Positions 45,216-56,449 of a stretch of DNA of 64,000 nucleotides are shown piece by piece. The notes below the pieces were generated by a model. It did no database searches. It saw only the letters and a list, made by a program, of their open reading frames with translations, and was not told the origin of the DNA. The stretch is from Chaetomium olivaceum (lineage: Eukaryota; Ascomycota; Sordariomycetes; Sordariales; Chaetomiaceae): positions 45,723 through 109,722 of the forward strand of contig JAYWVB010000078.1 in the NCBI GenBank assembly GCA_039881045.1, read 5' to 3'. Made by a program: the position numbers and the translations under genes. Numbering within the stretch: the first letter of the stretch is position 1; every line of letters starts with the position of its first letter.

Positions 45216-46520
45216 TACGTGTTTTGTAGCTTTTGATGGAGGCAGCTTATACGACCTACGACTCTGATAAACCTGCCACAATATCTGCGCCGGTGCAAAT
45301 CAGCCGAATCAACAACATTCTGAGTCTTCGGTACGAAGATAGCGGAAAAATAGCCGGAATGTTGGTCTCCGAACCACTGGCACGACTTATGGAAGAGCAT
45401 TCGGTAACTCTCGCCGCGTCCATCAGTGCGGAGAACGGGCGGCGACACGAGCAGGTGCGGACATTGCCGTTTAACAATGTCTCTATCCAAGTGCGCCCTT
45501 TGAGAATTATTGTTTATGGCTTTTTATCGCAAAAGGACGATATTGCAAATCTTCTTGACAAGAGTGGTTTGTTCCTCCAATACCCAGAGGAGTCTGAATA
45601 TGACAGGAGGGTCAAGTATGTCAATCCCATGTATCTTCTTCCTCGGGGAAAAGACATGCCAAAAGTTCGAACCAGTTTGACCGCCGCGGGACCGATACGA
45701 CGAGATGATTCTGTGGACCAAGGAGAGCTTGGGGAGGTGGAGAAAAGCCGAATGCTAAAGATATTCGACGAGGCAAGCGGTCCGACTCAGGGCTCGATAC
45801 TCAATTTGAAGCAGAGCACAAGGATTCTTTCAACACTCAAGGAGTACGTCATGACTAATATTTCTTTTACTTACAGTGGGCGGAGTTCGACTTGCGGCTA
45901 TCAACTAACACAGCAACACTTTAGTCACCAACTGGAAGCTGTGGCTATGATGGTAGAACGGGAGAACGGTACTCTGAATGGCGAACCACATTTTCCATTG
46001 CTTTGGGAACCGTTGATCGAGAAGGGAAAACACGTGTAAGCATTAGACTTGCCTTCTGCTCCAAGTGCCATTATGAGCTTGTATCCGAACAGCTGACCAT
46101 CGGTTACTCTAGTTACCCACATGTTGTTACAGGCGAACTTCAGAGCACACCCTTGCCAAGCCTGCGGGGAGGTATTTTGGCCGACGTACGTCAAAATATC
46201 TCGTGACCCTACTATGCGGCCCAATCCAGCTGACGTTTGATCAGGAAATGGGCTTGGGTAAAACGTTGTCCACCCTAGCACTCGCTTGCCATCACCTTGA
46301 CGCCATGGACGACCTTCCCTCGCTCCGAAAACCCCATTTGTCCAAGGCAACACTCATAGTGACACCAAAGTCAAGTACGTCTGAATGCCAATATAGGCGA
46401 TTAAATGTGACATGCGAGGCAACGGCTAATGTGACTGGTCTGAAGCGATTTATGGTTGGCAGCAACAAATTCAAAGGTCGGTCATTATCCTGCCACCGTT
46501 TTGGTTTCTGTTGTCTTGAT

Positions 46521-46534
46521 TATTATAACCCAGC
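46521..46534 (+). repeat. 5' target-site duplication of the LINE
   Basis: TATTATAACCCAGC, repeated at 49395-49408 on the other side of the element. The copy contains a helicase intron acceptor (AACCCAG) plus the first exon base. The leading T could come from the element's tail, so 13-14 bp are duplicated. Confidence 0.9.
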
Positions 46535-49394
46535 TAGGCCTAGAGGACCCAGGGCCACACGGCCTCCGGGCACAAGTCAGGGAGCAGGAGGGTTTAAAAG
46601 AAGCATTCAACTGGTTGGTCGAGGAGCTACAGAGGATGGCTGAAGTGGCCACCCCTCGGAAGAAGGCCAACAGAGGCCACGGCTCGCCGTGGTGGTCAGT
46701 GGAGGTCCAGGAGGCCCAGAGAGAGGCAAGGAGAGCCGAAAGGGCGTGCAAGGCAGCCCCGTCGGAGCACAACAAAGAAAGACTTAACCAAGGTCTACGG
46801 GCTCTCGCGGCCACCATCAACAAGGAGAAAACGAAGACCTGGAGGACAACAATGCAGAAAGCCACCCACAAAACCGACCTGCTATGGAGCCTAGAACGCT
46901 GGGCCCGTTGCAGAAGCTTCGCCCCCCCAGATCCCCCGAAACTACCCGCTCTCACAGGGCCCCCCGGAGGCCAGGACCTCTCCACCCACAAGGAGAAGGC
47001 GGAGGCCTTAGCACGCCGGTTCTACCCTAACCCAGAAGCTGACCTTTCTGACATAGAGGACCCGGACCTGCTAGAACAGTGGGTTCCGAAGTTCAATATA
47101 GAGGAAAAGGTTACAGTGGGTGATGTTAGGGCAGTCCTTTCGAAGATTAGTCCTTGGAAGGCTCCAGGCGAGGACGACTTACCTATAGGCCTTCTTAAGG
47201 CCTGTGGGCGCCCACTGTTCAAGGTGCTAGCGGTTCTCACGGAGGCGTGTTTCCGGATCGGATGGTTTCCAGAAACATTCAAGAGAGCCAAAACAGTTGT
47301 CCTACAAAAGCCCGGAAAAGAGCCGAGTACCTACCGAACTCCAGGAGGCTACAGGCCTATAGCCCTCCTACCTACAGTTGGGAAGGTCATAGAAGCACTG
47401 GTAGCAAAAAGGATTACTAGTGCTGCAGAGGCCTACGGCCTACTACCAGCGGAGCAGATGGGAAACCGAGAGCATAGGTCAACGGAAGTAGCGATTCGGC
47501 TAGTCGTAGCCCAAGTCCAGGAGGCCTGGCGGCAGAAAGCAACCGCCTCCCTTCTACAGCTGGATATCTCAGGGGCATTCGACACCGTCAACCACACCCG
47601 GCTACTAGCCACTCTTCGGCTACAGGGTTACCCACAGTGGGTGGTTCTGTGGGTGAAGGCGTGGTTAAGTAACAGAGTTGCGATCCTCCACTTCGACGGC
47701 CAGAAAACAGAGGACATCCCAGTCATAGCGGGAGTCCCCCAGGGCTCACCACTATCCCCGATCCTATTTATCCTCTACATTGCCTCCCTATATCAGGCCC
47801 TGAAAACAGCTCATCCACTGGTTAGCATAGTAGGGTTCGCAGACGACACAAACCTACTGGCCTTTGGAAAGAACCCAGAGGCCAATACACAGCAACTAGA
47901 AAAAGCTTGGAAGACCTGCTTGCAGTGGGCTGGTACCCGGGGGATGGCGTTTGCACCCCAAAAGTGCGAATTAATTCACTTCAACAAAGGTCGGAGACAG
48001 TGGGCGAACCCGGTGGCCCTGGCCCACCCAGGGGCTAGTGGCTACAGCACAGTTAAGCCAGTGGAATCGGCTCGGTTTCTAGGCGTCTGGCTGGACTGGA
48101 AGCTATCATGGAGGGCGCACCAACAAGCTGTGGAACGGAAACTCAAAACCCAAGATTTCGCCTTATCGAGGATTGCAGCAAAGACGTGGGGCCCGAGCCT
48201 ATCCAGGGCTCGGGAGGTCTACGTAAAGTGCATCCGCAGTGCCATGGCTTACGGAGCCTCCAGCTTCCACCAACCAACAGCTCCAAGAGCTACAGGGCCG
48301 AAGGGGCCTGCAAAGGTCTTGTCAAAAGCTCAGAACAGGAGCCTTCGAATAGTAGTAGGGGCATACAAGTCAGCTCCTATTCGGTGCTTAGAAACAGAGG
48401 CCTGGGTGCCACCGCTAGACTTATATCTCAACAAGCGGCTGGCCGACTTCGAGGGCCGGCTACAGAAGCAGGCCCTACAATCAGGGGCTGGGCCGGAGGC
48501 CGAGAGAATAACCACGGGGCATCTCATCACTGAGGCCTGCAATAAGGTCTACCGAAGGTTCAACAAGAGGAGGAAAACCCGAGGCCGGAGGCCCCGTCAG
48601 GGCCCGCAGAGCCCCACGCCCACTGAACTAGCCGCTAGTGTAGTGGCCCAGTGGGTTAACTACAAATGGAAGATCGGGGGGAAGGATAGGGGGTCGAATA
48701 CCAAGGAGGTGGTCGAACTGGCCTGGCAGGCCCGGTGGGAACAACAGAGAGCTAGTCAACAAAGTACTACTCGACAGAGGGTATTAAACAGGAGGATAGC
48801 CGACGAAGACCCCCCAGCCCTCTTATTTACCGACAAAGCTCTGATGAGACACGAAGGTCTTACAAAGGCGCAGAGCTCCCTCCTTTCCCAGGCCCGTATC
48901 GGGGATATAGGCCTCCGGGACTACCTGTTCAGGGTGAAAGTCCCGGAGGTCCGTACCCCCTATTGCGAGTGCGGGAGAGGCAGGGAGACAGTGGAGCACT
49001 TGGTGGTTTGGTGCCCCGACCCGCCGTTACAAAGGCCGTGGGACGGCAGAGAGATTCGGTCACATCGGGACCTACAAACCGTATTACGGGGAGTAGGTGC
49101 CCGGAGCAGAAGATTTGTTAGGAAGGTCCTTGGCTGGCTGATGGACTCTGGCCGGCTACTGGAGTATAGCCTAGCCAGAAGGCTGGAGCTAGAAACAGTG
49201 GATGGGGAGGGCTAGAGGGCACGGAGGCCGGCAAAGGGCCTCCTTTCTTTTGCAGTATGACGGATTCACAGATTGTTGTCTCAAAGTGGTAGACAGAGGT
49301 TTTTATCCGGCCTATACGGTACGGTTTCCTTTGTAAATAGCAGTAGAAGGACCGGCGCGCCCCAGGGCATATCGGTGTAGGAAATAATAATAAA
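46535..49394 (+). mobile_element. Recent 5'-truncated LINE (non-LTR retrotransposon)
   Basis: A 2860-bp insertion flanked by a 13-14 bp target duplication. It contains the 3' part of a LINE ORF2, a 3' UTR with a short GGCC-rich hairpin region, and an AATAATAATAA tail at about 49383-49394. The apurinic endonuclease and any ORF1 are missing, as expected for 5' truncation during target-primed reverse transcription. The open frame is unbroken and the duplication is exact, so the insertion is young. It lies exactly at the 3' splice site of a helicase intron. The copy at 31.75-33.98 kb belongs to a related but diverged family. Confidence 0.94.
46537..49215 (+). CDS. LINE ORF2 fragment: reverse transcriptase with C-terminal Cys-His motif
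   Basis: An open frame of about 892 residues lacks its natural start because of the 5' truncation. The first 190 residues are the basic linker that precedes RT. RT motifs follow: WKAPGEDDLPIGLLKACG, YRPIALLPTVGKVIEALVAK, LLQLDISGAFDTVNHTRLLA (catalytic Asp), AGVPQGSPLSPILFILYIAS, FADDTNLLAF (the catalytic FADD box), ESARFLGVWLDWKLSWRAH. The C-terminal zinc motif reads CECGRGRETVEHLVVWC. The layout fits Tad/I-like fungal LINEs, but an RNase H domain was not seen. It has no stops, so it could not have been inserted long ago. Confidence 0.93.
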   Translation, partial: GLEDPGPHGLRAQVREQEGLKEAFNWLVEELQRMAEVATPRKKANRGHGSPWWSVEVQEAQREARRAERACKAAPSEHNKERLNQGLRALAATINKEKTKTWRTTMQKATHKTDLLWSLERWARCRSFAPPDPPKLPALTGPPGGQDLSTHKEKAEALARRFYPNPEADLSDIEDPDLLEQWVPKFNIEEKVTVGDVRAVLSKISPWKAPGEDDLPIGLLKACGRPLFKVLAVLTEACFRIGWFPETFKRAKTVVLQKPGKEPSTYRTPGGYRPIALLPTVGKVIEALVAKRITSAAEAYGLLPAEQMGNREHRSTEVAIRLVVAQVQEAWRQKATASLLQLDISGAFDTVNHTRLLATLRLQGYPQWVVLWVKAWLSNRVAILHFDGQKTEDIPVIAGVPQGSPLSPILFILYIASLYQALKTAHPLVSIVGFADDTNLLAFGKNPEANTQQLEKAWKTCLQWAGTRGMAFAPQKCELIHFNKGRRQWANPVALAHPGASGYSTVKPVESARFLGVWLDWKLSWRAHQQAVERKLKTQDFALSRIAAKTWGPSLSRAREVYVKCIRSAMAYGASSFHQPTAPRATGPKGPAKVLSKAQNRSLRIVVGAYKSAPIRCLETEAWVPPLDLYLNKRLADFEGRLQKQALQSGAGPEAERITTGHLITEACNKVYRRFNKRRKTRGRRPRQGPQSPTPTELAASVVAQWVNYKWKIGGKDRGSNTKEVVELAWQARWEQQRASQQSTTRQRVLNRRIADEDPPALLFTDKALMRHEGLTKAQSSLLSQARIGDIGLRDYLFRVKVPEVRTPYCECGRGRETVEHLVVWCPDPPLQRPWDGREIRSHRDLQTVLRGVGARSRRFVRKVLGWLMDSGRLLEYSLARRLELETVDGEG

Positions 49395-49408
49395 TATTAT
49401 AACCCAGC
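49395..49408 (+). repeat. 3' target-site duplication of the LINE
   Basis: Second copy of TATTATAACCCAGC. It restores a complete acceptor (AACCCAG) directly before the helicase exon that starts at 49408. Confidence 0.9.
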
Positions 49409-51655
49409 CTACCTAACCTGCTACGTAGACACATCCGACCTGACGGACTTCGCTCATTTGTGTATCATGGGCCAAAGCGAAAGGACACGGCCGACGAATT
49501 GCACAACTATGACGTGGTCCTCACAACATATGACACCCTTCGTTCAGACTGGGATACGTCTGGTCCTCTATATACTAGTACTTGGGCCAGGATGATATTA
49601 GATGAAGGCAAGTCAACCACCCTCCTTTTCCCATCCACTCGCAAAATTCCCTTCCCAAATCAACCAGCGCACTCAAACCAACTCAACCCTCCCTCTAGCC
49701 CACAAGATCCGCAACACCGCCTCCCAAATCTTCCGCGCCACCTGCGAAACCCCGGCACGCAACCGGTGGTGCCTTACTGGCACGCCCATCCAGAACCGCC
49801 TCGACGACTATGGCGCCCTGCTCGCCTTCATCGGTGTCCCCCCGTTTGCCACACCAGCGCAATTTCGCTTCTGGATCACGGCGCCCGTGCTCGACCACCG
49901 CGAGCACAACCTGACAGCGCTGCGAAAACTGGTGCGCGCGACCTGTCTGCGCCGGACCAAAGCGCACCCGAGTGTGGCGCGGAAGTTAAGGTTGCCGGTA
50001 AAGAGGGAAAGAGTGGAGAAGGTGGAACTGAGGGAGGACGAGAGAGAGATGTATGTGTTCTTTAAGCGGCGGTTCTATCTGCTTGCGGGTGAGGCTGGGG
50101 AGGAGAGCGGCTCGGCGGCTGAGAGAGGTGGCGATAAAGGGCTGGTGGTTGTGGAACAGCCGAGGAGCAAGAAGAAAAAGAGTGTCAACGGAAAGATACG
50201 GCGCAAGAGTTCGGGGAACATCATCATACTGATCTCCGTCTTGCGTCGGATTTGCGATCACGGGGAGGCGCTGCTCTCAGAGGCTGCGCTAGCGGTATGG
50301 CGAAACCGCGAAGGCACTTTGGGTTGGGATGTGCTCGAGGAATCGGCTGAGGGGGGACGGAGGTGTTGTGTTTGTGGCGAGGCGGTCGGGACTGGCGAGG
50401 GCGGGGAGAAGAGCGAGATTGGGGTGACGGTTGAGTGCCCATGTGGGAAGCACCTCGCGTGCGAAACATGCGCATTGCCGGCTACAGACGATGCGGTACT
50501 CATATATCCAAAGTGTCCGGCAGCGAAGGCTGTTCCGTCCGAACCGGTAGTACCACGAAATATTGACTCGACTTATAGTCCCTCAGCCAAGGTTTCGGCC
50601 CTGTTGCGCAACATCCTTGCCACACTCAGGGGCACTACTTCAGGCGGTGGTGATATTACCCCTATAAAAAGGCTGGTCTCCTTTCTCTCTCTTTGAAGTA
50701 CGTACGTACGACTGACAAACCGTAGCGTTGTCTTCTCACAATGGACCGACATGCTCGACTTGATATCACAAACCCTGGATCCGCAACTACTGCCCCTGTG
50801 CCTTTCCTCGGTACGTATCGATGGCCAGTCTTCACTCCAGCACCGCCAAAACGCTCTAGAGCGGTTCAACTCTGACAAGTGATGCGTGGTGATGCTAGCA
50901 ACAACTGGGGCAGTGGGCGAAGGGTATGTCTTCCCTCAACCGCTCGGACCTCACTTATTAAATCTAAAGTTACTCTCGAACGCCTTAGGATTGATTTGAG
51001 CATCGCATCTGAGGTACACATTGTTGAACCACACTGGAACCCCATGGCCGAAGCTCAGGCAGTGGACCGCGTGCACCGAATCGGTCAGACTAGAGACGTG
51101 AATATCACCAGATTACTCCGTGCAGGACAGTATCGAAGAAGCAAGTTTATGTCAACCTGGCCTGAGGATGTAAACTAACCAGCGTGTCAGTACATACAAT
51201 GGATACAGGCCAAAAGAGTAACGATGATTAGGGAATCCCTCTCATCAGCCGAAAGGCACAGCGATGGAAAGGGGTCTGAGCAAAGCCTTGTTAAAGAGCG
51301 CTGGGAGGTGAGTTTCAGTTGGAGGGAGGTAGAGCGAAACTAACCGCTGGTATCAACAGAAACTACTGAAGTTCCTCGGATAATGTACAGCTTCCGGGAT
51401 ATAGCATAATCGTACCCTCTTATCCCTTATTGCAATGGCTGCCCTCCACTCTACCCAGGCGAAATACTCCCTTATCCCCTGTTACTATTCGCCTTCTTCC
51501 TCTTCATTTCCATCGCTATCGCTATCCTGCCTTTGCCTCCTTTTCCCTCTCCGTCGCTGTTCGGACTCTGACCACTCATCATTTCCCCCATCACTAAGAG
51601 AATCCCTCCTTTGCCGCTTTTGCCCTTTTATCTGCTGTATTGGCTTCCGCACGTC

Positions 51656-54600
51656 CTAATCCTCCACATCCAGGCCACCTCCATATATTTCCTCGTGCTC
51701 TCGCTTCCTCTGTCCCCTCACTTCCTCGGTTCTCTCAACCACCTCATCCCAAGACTCCCCCAGCCACTTTTGCATCGACCCTGCCCCCTTCTCATCAACG
51801 GGGCTCACACCAGCATAACCGTACTTGGGATCGGCCCCCTCCTCGAGCAAGAAGCGAACAAACCGCGCCGCTTGTTCTGACGTCGCCCGCAACGCCCAAT
51901 GCAGCGCCGTCCTACCCTTGAATCGTTTTGCAACCGCCTTGCGAGGAATCGATTCCTCCGTTACGCGGGAATACCGCTGGCGAAACGCCGACTCCTGGGA
52001 AGTAAACTGTACATCACCAATCACACCCGCCCACCCACGAGGGAAGTCGATGGGTGCGCCCAGACGCAGTAGCTCCGCGGCCAAGGTGGTTGAGTAGCTT
52101 GACGAGCGCGCCAGCATGTTGAGCGCCCAGCCCAGGAACCGGTGATCCAGCGGGGCCCCAGCGGCATCGATCAAGCGGTGCCATGTCTGGATGAGGCGGG
52201 CTTCGAACAGGGCATCCTTCTTGACTGCAGAAAAGACCGACTTGGAAAACACAACCGCCAGTTTCCCAAAGTGCGGCAGCAACGCCTGGACCTCGTCAAA
52301 CGTAGCCGGGTTCCTGCCGAGCACCTCGCGACCGCCCAAGTTCGGGGTCTTGTTCCACGCGAGTTGCCGGGCGGGGTCCAGGAGGAAGCCCTCCCACTCG
52401 GCGTACACCTCAGGCGATCTGGTGCAGAACGCTTCGGCGGCCAGGGAGCCGTAGGACTTGATTCCATAATGGTAGTTGAGGCGGCGCTTGGGGAGCGCTT
52501 CGCAGAGCTTGCCCAGCCACCAGCGGAGCAGGGCCGGGCTCTCGCTGCTGACCAGCGCGGAGTAGAAGGGCTCGCTGAAATCGTCCGATATGTCGCCGTA
52601 TCCGGTGAGGATCTCTACCATGGTCAGCGACCCCATCTTGGTCGCCAGCAGCAGCGCGGGCTTCACGCACCACCCCCGCCAATTCATGTGGTGCGAGATG
52701 CGCCGCAGCCCGCTTAGGTCGCCGGCTTTGGTCAGCTCAAACACCAGTACTTGAAGGTCCTGCCAGGAGAAGTAATCATGTGACAGGTTGGTCAACCCCG
52801 CTGTCTCAGAGCTCTTGTGGTGCAGCGCCTGCCAATGGTTGCGCTCGTCTCGCATGGAGGAGAAGCCGACGGTGGCGTAGAAGCACGAGGGCTCGGGGCA
52901 TTTCCAGGGCCGGGCGTGGCTGTCGACATGGGATTTGCGGGCTAAACGCGTGGAGAAGCCAGAGCGGTTGAGGCTACAGCTGGGGTACGGGCACTTGAGA
53001 TGTTGGTTCCGTAGTGCCGGTGCAGGGTCGTGCAGAAGCAGCCGGGGGGCTTTCTGTGCTTGTTTTCTTGGCATAGCAACTCCTCGAGGCGCTCGTAGAT
53101 GCGTGTTGACGTGAAGGATATGACGGAGGGGTCTGAGTCAACCCATGTCTGACCTATGAAATGCCGGACGTGTTTAGCATGTAGGCCGTCCGACCTACAA
53201 GTCAGGGGTCGGGGTTTGTACAACGTACTGTTTGTGTAATTCCAATCCGACTGCTTGTTGTCTTGCCGGAAATGCAGGGTTCCGCGGAGGAATTTGGAAA
53301 TCTCAGGCCAGTCTGGTTCCAGGGCCCGAAAGGCATGGTCGTTGTGGTCCAATTGAGCATTAAAGGACTGATTCCTCAACTCCAACGTCAAGCGTATGAG
53401 AAGCTCGAGTAAATCCGGATAGGCGGATAGGTCCTTGGATGTTTCTAGACAACGCCTGATAAGAATAATCCACTGGCTCATGGCAAACCAATGGAGGCGG
53501 TATCTCCCGGCCACGACGTTCTCTTCAATCTGTCTGTCTGAAAGTTCCTTGTCAAATGCCCCAGAGCACAAATAGATGAGCAACGTCTTCGCGAGGCCGT
53601 AATTAGCCTCGAACTTATCGATGGAGCCACTGACGTCCCGAGAAAAGATGTACCTGGACTTGTGTTACTATCTCAGACGTCATTGCGGTAAGTACCGTGA
53701 CAAGTCACTTACTCCTTGACAGTGAAATGCACAAACTGTAGGCTCTCATCGACAACTTCGATAATCGGGCCGCAAATTCGGACAAAGTTCACGTTGGCGA
53801 TAACCGCCGGGACCGCGTTTGACTTCGAGTCGACCAACAAGGCTTGATCCATCTCGTGTGTTGTCATTGGAATAGGGGATGATCCAACCCATCCGAGAAT
53901 CCTATGCGCCTTTCGTCGCAACGTCATGGAGGATTGGTTGATTCGCGTGAGTATTCGGTGGTATCTGAACCCTTTCTTAGCTGCCGCAACGACAGTTAAA
54001 TCAATTTTCGGGACTCACGCTTCGTTCAAATCAACGGGGAGCACACGAAGTTCTCGTTCAATTTCCTCGAGGCCATTGCACGTTTCGGCGTTGTCCATAA
54101 CGATTCGAGCATAGAGAAACATGCCTATGCCGTATGGTTTAGTAGGCTCAACTGTAATTGCGTTATATCGGGTACTAGGCACTTACCATTTGCACTTTCG
54201 GTTACGGGTGCTACCAGTCGTTCGACCTGTTTCCGTATTCTTCGCTCGAAGTTGGCACTTTTCATCCAGTCCTCAGTTCTTTGATTGACGTAGGACTGGA
54301 TACTGCCCGAATTTCTCTTATCTACCCGGATTTCGGTGGCTTTGACGCCCAATATCGTTGCAACATCGTCCTCGGGCCGACTGCTGATAAGTACTTTAAC
54401 CTCAAGACAGGTTTCCAGATCGGCCAGACGCTGTAACAGTATCCCACATTCGATAACATCCATCTCATCCAGCCCATCTAGAATAATGTACGTCGGCCCA
54501 ACAGTAGGCGCATCGAGGAGCGTTTTGAACAGCTCTACGACGTATCTAGTGCTGCCGAGTAGCTCTCGTTCATTAGCTTCAACAAGAACAGACCGTGCAT

Positions 54601-55739
54601 CCATCACGTCAAATGCTAGTTGAAAGAGCAGCGACTGGAATATGGACCTGGTCGTGGTGCTGATTTGATGGATGTGGCTCACGAACGCAAAAAGTGTTCG
54701 ATGGCGTGCCTTTGCCGCGTCAATGGCGGCTGCGGATAAGAAGGTCTTGCCTAGAGTAAGATATGAGTTTCCGTTAACATTCCGCGAGGCAAGGGACAAT
54801 AAGAGTTTACCGGCTCCTGGAATCCCCTGCAGCCATAACAACCCCACAGCTGGGTTGGAAATGTCGAGCCACTGCTGGAAGACATTGTCGGTGACAAGCC
54901 ACTCAGCGGACGTTTTCGATGAGCGATTCAGTAACCAGTCTAGTCGATCATCATAAATTCGAGGGGAGACTCGAGTCTTGAGTGTCTCAAACCTTTGCAG
55001 GTCCTGGAAGTCTGTCTCCTGGTCAAAATGAGCTAAAGACTTGGCTCTAAATTCGTGCTCTTCCCTTATGCGCTGCATTGTCACCTCGCTTCTCATCAGG
55101 GTTGTATGCCGTTCGATGTTGCTCACAACGACATCGATCTTGTCCCGCTGTCTTGGCCAAACCGATTCAAAGACAAGCCTTGGCCCTGGTGGTGATTATC
55201 AGTATACCCGAAAACATTGGAGCTATCGAAAGGATGATGCACTTACGGGATAGATTGAAGAACTTCAAGGTCACTACGTAGAAGTCCAGTATGTCCTTGT
55301 AAAACAGTGCAAGCACGGCCTTGAACTTGTCATTGTCGCCAAAAATGGTGGTCAACTTGAGAGCATGTGGAAGCGCGTCCCCAATCTTCCTCATGGCTTC
55401 GTTGACAGCATCGGCGAACTTTGCGATATTGCTCGTCCATACTAGCAATAAACGAATGGGTCCCCAGATCAATGCCAATACATCCGGCTTCACCTGCACA
55501 AATGTGTCGACGGCAGATGCGTAATCGGTCAATTTGTCGATGAAGCCGCGGATCTTGGCTGTGTTTCGGAGGCGTCGGTCTGCGTGCGGCTTTGCCTGGA
55601 CATCCTCTGCGGCCTTGTAAACCTCTTCTACGCTGGTTGTTGCGAGCAATTCCTTGAATAAGCTGTCGTCTTTCAAACTCTGCTTGAAGGCAATTTTGGC
55701 CGTTTCGAATGCTTGCTGTGACGGATCGGGAGCTGACAT
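51656..55739 (-). CDS. NACHT STAND (NLR-like) protein with C2H2 and ankyrin end; one frame break
   Basis: Six exons: 55739-55247, 55185-54811, 54750-54187, 54124-54019, 53964-53713, 53653-51656. The first five join in frame and match fungal STAND proteins. The N-terminal helical domain has DVLALIWGPIRLLLVW and, across the first intron, FESVWPRQRDKIDVVVSNIE. The NACHT P-loop GIPGAGKTFLSAAAID is split by an intron. Walker B is YIILDGLDEMD, followed by ISSRPEDD, and the next blocks include FLYARIVMDN, AYHRILTRIN, AHRILGWVG and LQFVHFTVKEYI. The last exon continues to CFCTTLHRHYGTN, where one base appears missing (about 53004). The other frame then gives LKCPYPSCSLNRSGF, further fingers, and an ankyrin-like block (GRTALHWALR, LLEEGADP). 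Such proteins act in non-self recognition and cell death. Full length would be about 1260 residues. Confidence 0.82.
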
Positions 55740-56449
55740 TTTCACTGCACGCGGAGTCGATCTTCACCCGGTGGCGACGATGTGACTGCGGATGTGCGGG
55801 TTTCGCCTGGAACCGCATTGGTACTTAGTAGGAGTTAACTAAAGGCTTCATATCCCCTGAGATAGCCAGTGTGGCGCAGAGTGTTTGAGGGGTGGCCGCA
55901 GAAGGCTGACCGCAGAAGCCGCAGGCGGAATGCCACTTGGACTCTGGCTCGTATCTTAGTGGCTGCCAGTAGCCGGTTAACCGCGGGTGGGTGGCCCTCT
56001 GCTGTGTCTTGACGGGACAGCTCCAGCTCATCCGCCAATCCGGGTTAGCTGAGTGGGTGATGGCTCGCCACGTTTGGCGCGCTCTTCAGCTCGACAAACA
56101 TGAAACATCTCGCTCATCCAGGTTCTCAGAACCCAACCAGCCCGCACCATAATAACAACACTTAAACTTGCTGATAACCGCGAGAAGCTTGCCGGTTTCT
56201 CTACTACACAACAGAACCCGTGCATGACGTGACGAAGACCGGCTACTTCCACTTCGGGAACCGTGACAAAACAGCTTGCAAGTTGCAACACCAACTTGAA
56301 CTTGAGCAATGCATAAGAGGCAAGCACAGGGAAGCAATGGAGATTAAAGGTCTTCAACAGGATATATATTATCCAAACAAGTAGGCTCACTAAACGTGCC
56401 CCCCATAATCCCTGCATCCTACAGGACTCCTGGCCACTTTTCTCCTACT
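55740..56449. other. Intergenic, no gene seen
   Basis: 710 bp holding the promoter of the NACHT gene and the 3' end of the GMC gene. It contains a short GCCGCAGAAG-like duplication near 55893-55922. No gene signal. Confidence 0.5.

Larger units (their letters stand above)
42959..51383 (+). pseudogene. SNF2/RING (Rad5/HLTF-like) helicase gene, invaded by two transposons
   Basis: Exons in consistent phase: about 43152-43304, 45230-45843, 45925-46035, 46113-46185, 46245-46374, 46446-46476, 49408-49607, 49699-50671, 50726-50923, 50989-51140, 51191-51307, 51360-51383. Landmarks are LKDHQLEAVAMMVEREN, the Walker A ADEMGLGKT (split by an intron), TLIVTPKST, IYGWQQQIQS, DEAH (across a GC-AG intron), WCLTGTPIQNRLDDYG, a RING finger (CCVCGEAV, CPCGKHLACETC), VVFSQWTDMLDL and EPHWNPMAEAQAVDRVHRIG. 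Such proteins remodel chromatin or act in DNA-damage tolerance. A pogo element sits in the 43305-45229 intron and a LINE at the 46477-49407 intron. There is also an in-frame TGA at 50880 (NSDK-stop-CVVMLAT) and one extra base near 51105-51119. The first exon start is uncertain (42959 or 43152). Confidence 0.82.

Noticed and set aside
46456..46534. Extending the LINE reading frame upstream to 46456
   Set aside because: Those bases are a helicase mini-exon and intron, bounded by the target-site duplication.
30007..51383. Region-wide RIP mutation
   Set aside because: Some stops fit C-to-T changes, but the LINE and pogo copies are unmutated and GC content stays moderate; no broad TpA enrichment was evident by eye.
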